From assembly GCA_035764445.1 (NCBI GenBank), contig DASTZF010000419.1, positions 1 through 8,814 of the forward strand: 8,814 nucleotides of DNA, read 5' to 3'. Below are positions 5,888-8,814 of this stretch, in pieces (within the stretch, counting starts at the first letter, position 1; each line of letters begins with the position of its first letter). Made by a program: the position numbers and the translations under genes. The notes under the pieces were generated by a model. It was not told the origin of the DNA, did not search any database, and was given only the letters and a program-made list of their open reading frames with translations. This stretch comes from JAEUPI01 sp035764445. GTDB taxonomy: Bacteria; Pseudomonadota; Gammaproteobacteria; Burkholderiales; Burkholderiaceae_C.

Positions 5888-5901
5888 GCGCGGCCGTTCA
5901 G
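5884..5901 (+). terminator. Hairpin overlapping the glutathione transferase stop codon
   Basis: CTGAGCG at 5884-5890 pairs with CGTTCAG at 5895-5901 (7 bp, one G-U pair) around a 4-nt loop, and the TGA stop is inside the left arm. No T-run follows. It may mark the transcript end ahead of the tRNA gene, but the stem is short. Confidence 0.3.
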
Positions 5902-5909
5902 CGCGTGCC

Positions 5910-5915
5910 TAGAAT
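5910..5915 (+). promoter_or_regulatory. Candidate -10 box of tRNA-Arg
   Basis: TAGAAT matches the sigma-70 -10 consensus at 5 of 6 positions, lies 24 nt before the mature tRNA 5' end and is followed by a GC-rich discriminator (CGGAGCG), a feature of stringently controlled stable-RNA promoters. No convincing -35 box is seen at the usual distance. Confidence 0.5.
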
Positions 5916-5938
5916 CGGAGCGACACCGCAGCTCACGT

Positions 5939-6012
5939 CTGCCCGTAGCTCAGCTGGATAGAGCAGCTGCCTTCTAAGCAGCAGGCCGGGGGTTCGAGTC
6001 CCTCCGGGCAGG
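5939..6012 (+). tRNA. tRNA-Arg (anticodon UCU)
   Basis: The full cloverleaf can be drawn. The acceptor CTGCCCG (5939-5945) pairs at all seven positions with CGGGCAG (6005-6011). The D stem is GCTC/GAGC. The anticodon stem GCTGC/GCAGC (5966-5970 and 5978-5982) encloses loop CTTCTAA, giving anticodon TCT at 5973-5975. A 5-nt variable loop follows, then a T stem GGGGG/CCCTC (one G-U) around TTCGAGT. The discriminator is G6012. The next bases are CCC, so the 3' CCA is not encoded and must be added by the CCA-adding enzyme. It reads AGA, a rare codon in a genome this GC-rich. Confidence 0.95.
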
Positions 6013-6014
6013 CC

Positions 6015-6055
6015 CGCCTCAGGCAGGTGCCGCCGCGCGACGCGCGGCCGAGGCG
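6015..6055. terminator. Nested hairpin between the convergent tRNA genes
   Basis: CGCCTC at 6015-6020 can pair with GAGGCG at 6050-6055, enclosing a strong inner hairpin at 6032-6048 (GCCGCGC/GCGCGGC, 7 bp, 3-nt loop). Being symmetric, it could end transcription of tRNA-Arg from the left and of tRNA-Val from the right. There is no T-run on either side. Confidence 0.45.
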
Positions 6056-6071
6056 AAACCGAAGATGGGGC

Positions 6072-6146
6072 TGGTGGGCGGTGCAGGTTTCGAACCTGCG
6101 ACCTCGTCGGTGTGAACGACGCGCTCTACCCCTGAGCTAACCGCCC
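6072..6146 (-). tRNA. tRNA-Val (anticodon CAC)
   Basis: On the minus strand the cloverleaf is complete. The acceptor GGGCGGT pairs at all seven positions with ACCGCCC. The D stem is GCTC/GAGC with a 7-nt loop. The anticodon stem CGTCG/CGACG encloses loop TTCACAC, giving anticodon CAC (plus-strand 6112-6114). The T stem GCAGG/CCTGC encloses TTCGAAA. The discriminator is A, followed by an encoded CCA (6072-6074). It reads GTG, a favoured valine codon in GC-rich genomes. It starts 16 bp after the dnaQ stop on the same strand, with no obvious promoter between, so it may be cut out of a dnaQ transcript. Confidence 0.96.
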
Positions 6147-6162
6147 TTCGCGAGGGCGCGCA

Positions 6163-6873
6163 TTATGCCATGCGCTCGCGCCACACCGTGCGTCCGCCGC
6201 TGGCCTTGTCGAGATCGGCGAGCACGGTCGCGTGCGCAGCGAGCTCGGCCTCGGTCGGTTCGATCACCGGCAGTTGGAACGCCGACAGGTCGATCGGCAC
6301 TCCGGTCGGCGAGCTGCCGATGGCGCCTTGTGCGATGTCGATCACCAGGGAATCCTGGCCTCGCGTCATGCGGATGAACACCTCGGCCAGCAATCTGGCG
6401 TCGAGCAGCGCCCCGTGCAGCGTGCGATCGGAGTTGTCGACCTCGAGCCGACGGCACAGCGCGTCGAGCGAGTTGGCCTTGCCGGGATACATCTCGCGCG
6501 CCAGCGTCAGCGAATCGGTGACCTTGGCCACCCAGCTCGTGAACGGCGCGCGGTCGAGGCGCCGCAACTCGGCATCGAAGAAGCCGACGTCGAACGGCGC
6601 GTTGTGAATCACCACCTCGGCGCCGTTCAGGAACTCGGCGACCTCGTCGACCACCGCAGCGAACAGCGGCTTGTCGGCCAGGAACTCGTCGGTCAGGCCA
6701 TGCACCTTGAGCGCATCGTCGCTGTTGGCGCGCTGCGGATTGACGTAGAAGTGCTTGCTGCGCCCGGTGAGCCGGCGGTTGACCATCTCGATGCAACCGA
6801 TCTCGATGATGCGGTCGCCGCTCTCGTGCACCAGGCCCGTGGTCTCGGTGTCGACGAAGATGATGCGCGTCAC
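6163..6873 (-). CDS. dnaQ: DNA polymerase III epsilon subunit, 3'-5' proofreading exonuclease
   Basis: This 236-residue protein carries all DnaQ exonuclease motifs: Exo I FVDTETTG (D8 and E10), Exo II HNAPFDVGFFD (D95) and Exo III-epsilon HGALLDARLLAE (H153 and D158). These match E. coli D12, E14, D103, H162 and D167, which hold two metal ions for removal of mispaired nucleotides. QDSLVI at 173-178 fits the clamp-binding motif found just after the exonuclease domain (QTSMAF in E. coli). The C-terminal tail, needed to bind the polymerase alpha subunit, is present. Translation begins at GTG (6871-6873); the next in-frame ATG is codon 30, past Exo I, so GTG is required. It starts 1 nt after the lgt stop (TGACGTG) without a strong ribosome-binding site, suggesting translational coupling. 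tRNA-Val follows 16 bp downstream. Confidence 0.96.
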   Translation of the reverse strand: MTRIIFVDTETTGLVHESGDRIIEIGCIEMVNRRLTGRSKHFYVNPQRANSDDALKVHGLTDEFLADKPLFAAVVDEVAEFLNGAEVVIHNAPFDVGFFDAELRRLDRAPFTSWVAKVTDSLTLAREMYPGKANSLDALCRRLEVDNSDRTLHGALLDARLLAEVFIRMTRGQDSLVIDIAQGAIGSSPTGVPIDLSAFQLPVIEPTEAELAAHATVLADLDKASGGRTVWRERMA

Positions 6874-6874
6874 G

Positions 6875-7687
6875 TCAGGCCCGATGCCGCCGCGCGGCCC
6901 AGATCATCAGAGCCACGCCTGCGAGCGTCATCGGCACGCACAGCCACTGACCGCGCGACAGTCCGAGCGCCTGCAGGCCGAGGAACGCGTCGGGCTCGCG
7001 AAAGAACTCGGCGATGAAGCGCAGCGCGCCGTAGCCGACCAGGAACGCACCGGACACCTGCCCCAGCGGCCGCGGTCGTTGCGCGTACCACCACAGCAGC
7101 GCGAACAGCAGCAGCCCTTCGAGGCCGAACTGGTACAGCTGCGACGGATGTCGCGGGTCGGGTGTGCCCGATTGCGGGAACACCATCGCCCACGGCAGAT
7201 CGGCGCTCGCCGGGCGGCCCCACAACTCGCCATTGATGAAGTTGCCGATGCGCCCCGCGGCCAGCCCGGTGGGCACGCACGGCGCCACCAGATCGGACAC
7301 CTGCAGGAACGGCCGCTTGCGCAGATGGCCGAACAGCCACATCGCAGCGATCGTGCCGAGCAGACCGCCGTGAAACGCCATGCCGCCCTTCCACACCGCG
7401 AACGCTTCGAGCGGATGCGCCGCGTAGTAGCCGGGCTTGTAGAACAGCACGTAACCCAGGCGTCCGCCGATCACGACGCCCAGCACGCCGTAGAACAACA
7501 GGTCCTCGACGTCGCGCTTGCTCCAGCCGCTGTCTGCGAACGGTGGCCGCGACACCCGCACGCGCGCCAGCCACAGGAACAAGGCGAAACCGACCAGGTA
7601 AGTCAGCCCGTACCAGTGCACGGCGATCGGGATGCCGAAGCGCGACAGGTCCAGCGCCACCGGGTCGAACTGCGGGTGCACGAGCAT
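6875..7687 (-). CDS. lgt: Prolipoprotein diacylglyceryl transferase
   Basis: This 270-residue inner-membrane enzyme moves diacylglycerol from phosphatidylglycerol to the lipobox cysteine of prolipoproteins, the first step of lipoprotein maturation. The family hallmarks are GGRLGYVLFY at 74-83, FHGGLLG at 105-111 (H106), the Lgt signature GRIGNFINGELWGR at 145-158 (R146 and N149 match essential E. coli R143 and N146), HPSQLYQ at 180-186 and RFIAEFFREPD at 223-233 (R223 matching E. coli R239). About seven hydrophobic segments alternate with loops. The start is ATG at 7685-7687, which gives the family's usual MLVHPQFDPV opening and has AGGAGA (plus-strand 7698-7703) 10 nt upstream; a TTG-initiated 17-codon extension is unlikely. 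It forms a unit with dnaQ and is divergent from ilvD across 106 bp. Confidence 0.96.
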   Translation of the reverse strand: MLVHPQFDPVALDLSRFGIPIAVHWYGLTYLVGFALFLWLARVRVSRPPFADSGWSKRDVEDLLFYGVLGVVIGGRLGYVLFYKPGYYAAHPLEAFAVWKGGMAFHGGLLGTIAAMWLFGHLRKRPFLQVSDLVAPCVPTGLAAGRIGNFINGELWGRPASADLPWAMVFPQSGTPDPRHPSQLYQFGLEGLLLFALLWWYAQRPRPLGQVSGAFLVGYGALRFIAEFFREPDAFLGLQALGLSRGQWLCVPMTLAGVALMIWAARRHRA

Positions 7688-7793
7688 CGGGTTGCGGTCT
7701 CCTGGCCAAAAGCAGAGCGCGATTGTCGCCGCAATCAACGAGTCGGCCCGGCGCTACGATACGTTCCCGGCCGCGCATCCACTGGACACCGCC
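7688..7793. promoter_or_regulatory. Divergent lgt/ilvD intergenic region
   Basis: These 106 bp must hold both promoters. TACGAT at 7755-7760 is a candidate -10 for ilvD, about 34 nt before its ATG, without a good -35. For lgt, TTGATT on the minus strand (plus-strand 7733-7738) is a possible -35, but the matching -10 position reads CTGCTT, which is weak. A small inverted repeat GATTG/CAATC is at 7721-7736. I see no leader peptide or attenuator for branched-chain amino acids ahead of ilvD. Confidence 0.35.
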
Positions 7794-8814
7794 ATGAGCA
7801 GCATGAACCGACGCTCCAAGAACATCACCGAGGGCGTGGCCCGTGCGCCCAATCGCTCGATGTACTACGCGATGGGCTACCAGGCCGATGATTTCACCAA
7901 GCCGATGATCGGCGTCGCCAACGGGCATTCGACGATCACGCCGTGCAACTCCGGGCTGCAGCGGCTGGCCGACGCGGCGGTCGACGCGCTCCAGCGCGCC
8001 GGCGCCAACCCGCAGATCTTCGGCACGCCGACGATCAGCGACGGCATGGCGATGGGCACCGAGGGCATGAAGTACTCGCTGGTGTCGCGCGAGGTGATCG
8101 CCGATTGCGTCGAGACCTGCGTCGGCGGCCAATGGATGGACGGCGTGCTCGTCATCGGCGGCTGCGACAAGAACATGCCCGGCGGCATGATGGGCATGCT
8201 GCGCGCCAACGTGCCGGCGCTCTACGTCTACGGCGGCACCATCCTGCCCGGCCACTACAAGGGGCAGGACCTCAACATCGTCAGCGTGTTCGAGGCGGTC
8301 GGGCAGTTCTCGGCCGGCAAGATGAACGAAGACGACTTCTGCCAGATCGAGCGCCGCGCCATCCCCGGCAGCGGCTCGTGCGGCGGCATGTACACCGCCA
8401 ACACGATGAGCTCGGCCTTCGAAGCGCTGGGCATGAGCCTGCCGTATTCGTCGACGATGGCCAACGTCGAGGACGAGATCGTCGGCAACGTCAGTCGCGC
8501 CGCGCGGGTGCTGGTCGAGGCGGTGAAGGTCGACCTGAAGCCGCGCGACATCGTGACGCGCAAGTCGATCGAGAACGCGGTGGCGGTGATCATGGCCACC
8601 GGCGGATCGACCAACGCGGTGCTGCACTTCCTGGCGATCGCGCACGCCGCCGGCGTGGAGTGGACCATCGACGACTTCGAGCGCATGCGCAGGAAGGTGC
8701 CGGTGCTGTGCGACTTGAAGCCGAGCGGCAAGTACCTCGCGGTCGACCTGCATCGCGCCGGCGGCATTCCGCAGGTGATGAAGATCCTGCTCAAGGCCGG
8801 CCTGCTGCACGGCG
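7794..8814 (+). CDS. ilvD: Dihydroxy-acid dehydratase, N-terminal 340 residues (runs off the window)
   Basis: IlvD dehydrates 2,3-dihydroxy-3-methylbutanoate and 2,3-dihydroxy-3-methylpentanoate to the 2-keto acids leading to valine, leucine and isoleucine. The open frame continues past the right edge, so roughly the last 40% is missing. Visible hallmarks are NITEGVARAPNRSMYYAMGY (10-29), the three Fe-S cysteines in TPCN (C51), GGCDKNMPGG (C124) and GSGSCGGMYTANTM (C196), TISDG (80-84) with a metal-binding aspartate, and K126, which is carbamylated in known structures. C51 lies where E. coli IlvD has PGH, so this is the PCN subtype seen in plants and mycobacteria, associated with an oxygen-stable [2Fe-2S] cluster. 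No strong ribosome-binding site precedes ATG 7794; ATG 7803 is an alternative start. Confidence 0.96.
   Translation, partial: MSSMNRRSKNITEGVARAPNRSMYYAMGYQADDFTKPMIGVANGHSTITPCNSGLQRLADAAVDALQRAGANPQIFGTPTISDGMAMGTEGMKYSLVSREVIADCVETCVGGQWMDGVLVIGGCDKNMPGGMMGMLRANVPALYVYGGTILPGHYKGQDLNIVSVFEAVGQFSAGKMNEDDFCQIERRAIPGSGSCGGMYTANTMSSAFEALGMSLPYSSTMANVEDEIVGNVSRAARVLVEAVKVDLKPRDIVTRKSIENAVAVIMATGGSTNAVLHFLAIAHAAGVEWTIDDFERMRRKVPVLCDLKPSGKYLAVDLHRAGGIPQVMKILLKAGLLHG

Noticed and set aside
3120..5895. The 12-mer CTGAGCGCGGCC at two stop codons (3120-3131 and 5884-5895)
   Set aside because: In an 8.8-kb GC-rich sequence a few shared 12-mers are expected by chance, and flanking bases do not match. 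Only the second copy forms a hairpin.
6870..8810. A 646-codon minus-strand open frame spanning lgt and ilvD
   Set aside because: It is a shadow frame caused by high GC. It overlaps lgt in another frame on the same strand and ilvD on the opposite strand, and its arginine/alanine/histidine-rich product has no domain features.

Overview
The window is GC-rich (about two-thirds G+C by eye) bacterial chromosome. The organism is most likely a betaproteobacterium of the order Burkholderiales. This rests on the look of the proteins (Lgt beginning MLVHPQFDPV, DnaQ, the YfcG-like glutathione transferase, the PCN-type IlvD), codon bias, and TAGAAT-like -10 elements. No species is claimed. I see no insertion sequence, phage gene, CRISPR array or obvious recent transfer.

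Left part (1-4390), acyl-CoA metabolism: the window opens with the 3' end of an enoyl-CoA hydratase gene (+). A 262-bp gene-free stretch packed with inverted repeats follows. It is bounded by two related hairpins, each 2-3 bp beyond a stop codon. Then comes a minus-strand class II aldolase/adducin-family gene. Divergent from it is a plus-strand cluster of a Crp/Fnr-type regulator, an APH-fold small-molecule kinase (10-bp gap) and an ACAD10/11-like acyl-CoA dehydrogenase (46-bp gap). The kinase/dehydrogenase pair is the bacterial split version of the domains fused in animal ACAD10/ACAD11 and resembles LvaA/LvaC of Pseudomonas levulinate catabolism. The best guess is a route that phosphorylates a 4-hydroxyacyl-CoA and removes the phosphate to give an enoyl-CoA. 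The nearby hydratase could act on that product.

Middle part (4391-6146): a minus-strand conserved-looking protein of unknown function is divergent, across only 42 bp, from a plus-strand YfcG-like glutathione-dependent disulfide oxidoreductase. Next are two convergent tRNA genes, tRNA-Arg(UCU) on + without encoded CCA and tRNA-Val(CAC) on - with encoded CCA, separated by a 59-bp spacer holding a nested hairpin.

Right part (6147-8814), housekeeping: lgt and dnaQ lie on the minus strand 1 nt apart, with dnaQ starting at GTG, and run toward tRNA-Val. Divergent from lgt is ilvD (branched-chain amino acid synthesis), which runs off the right end.

Most of the window is ordinary core genome. The observations most worth following are the kinase/dehydrogenase/regulator cluster, the palindrome-dense intergenic element and the lgt-dnaQ-tRNA arrangement.
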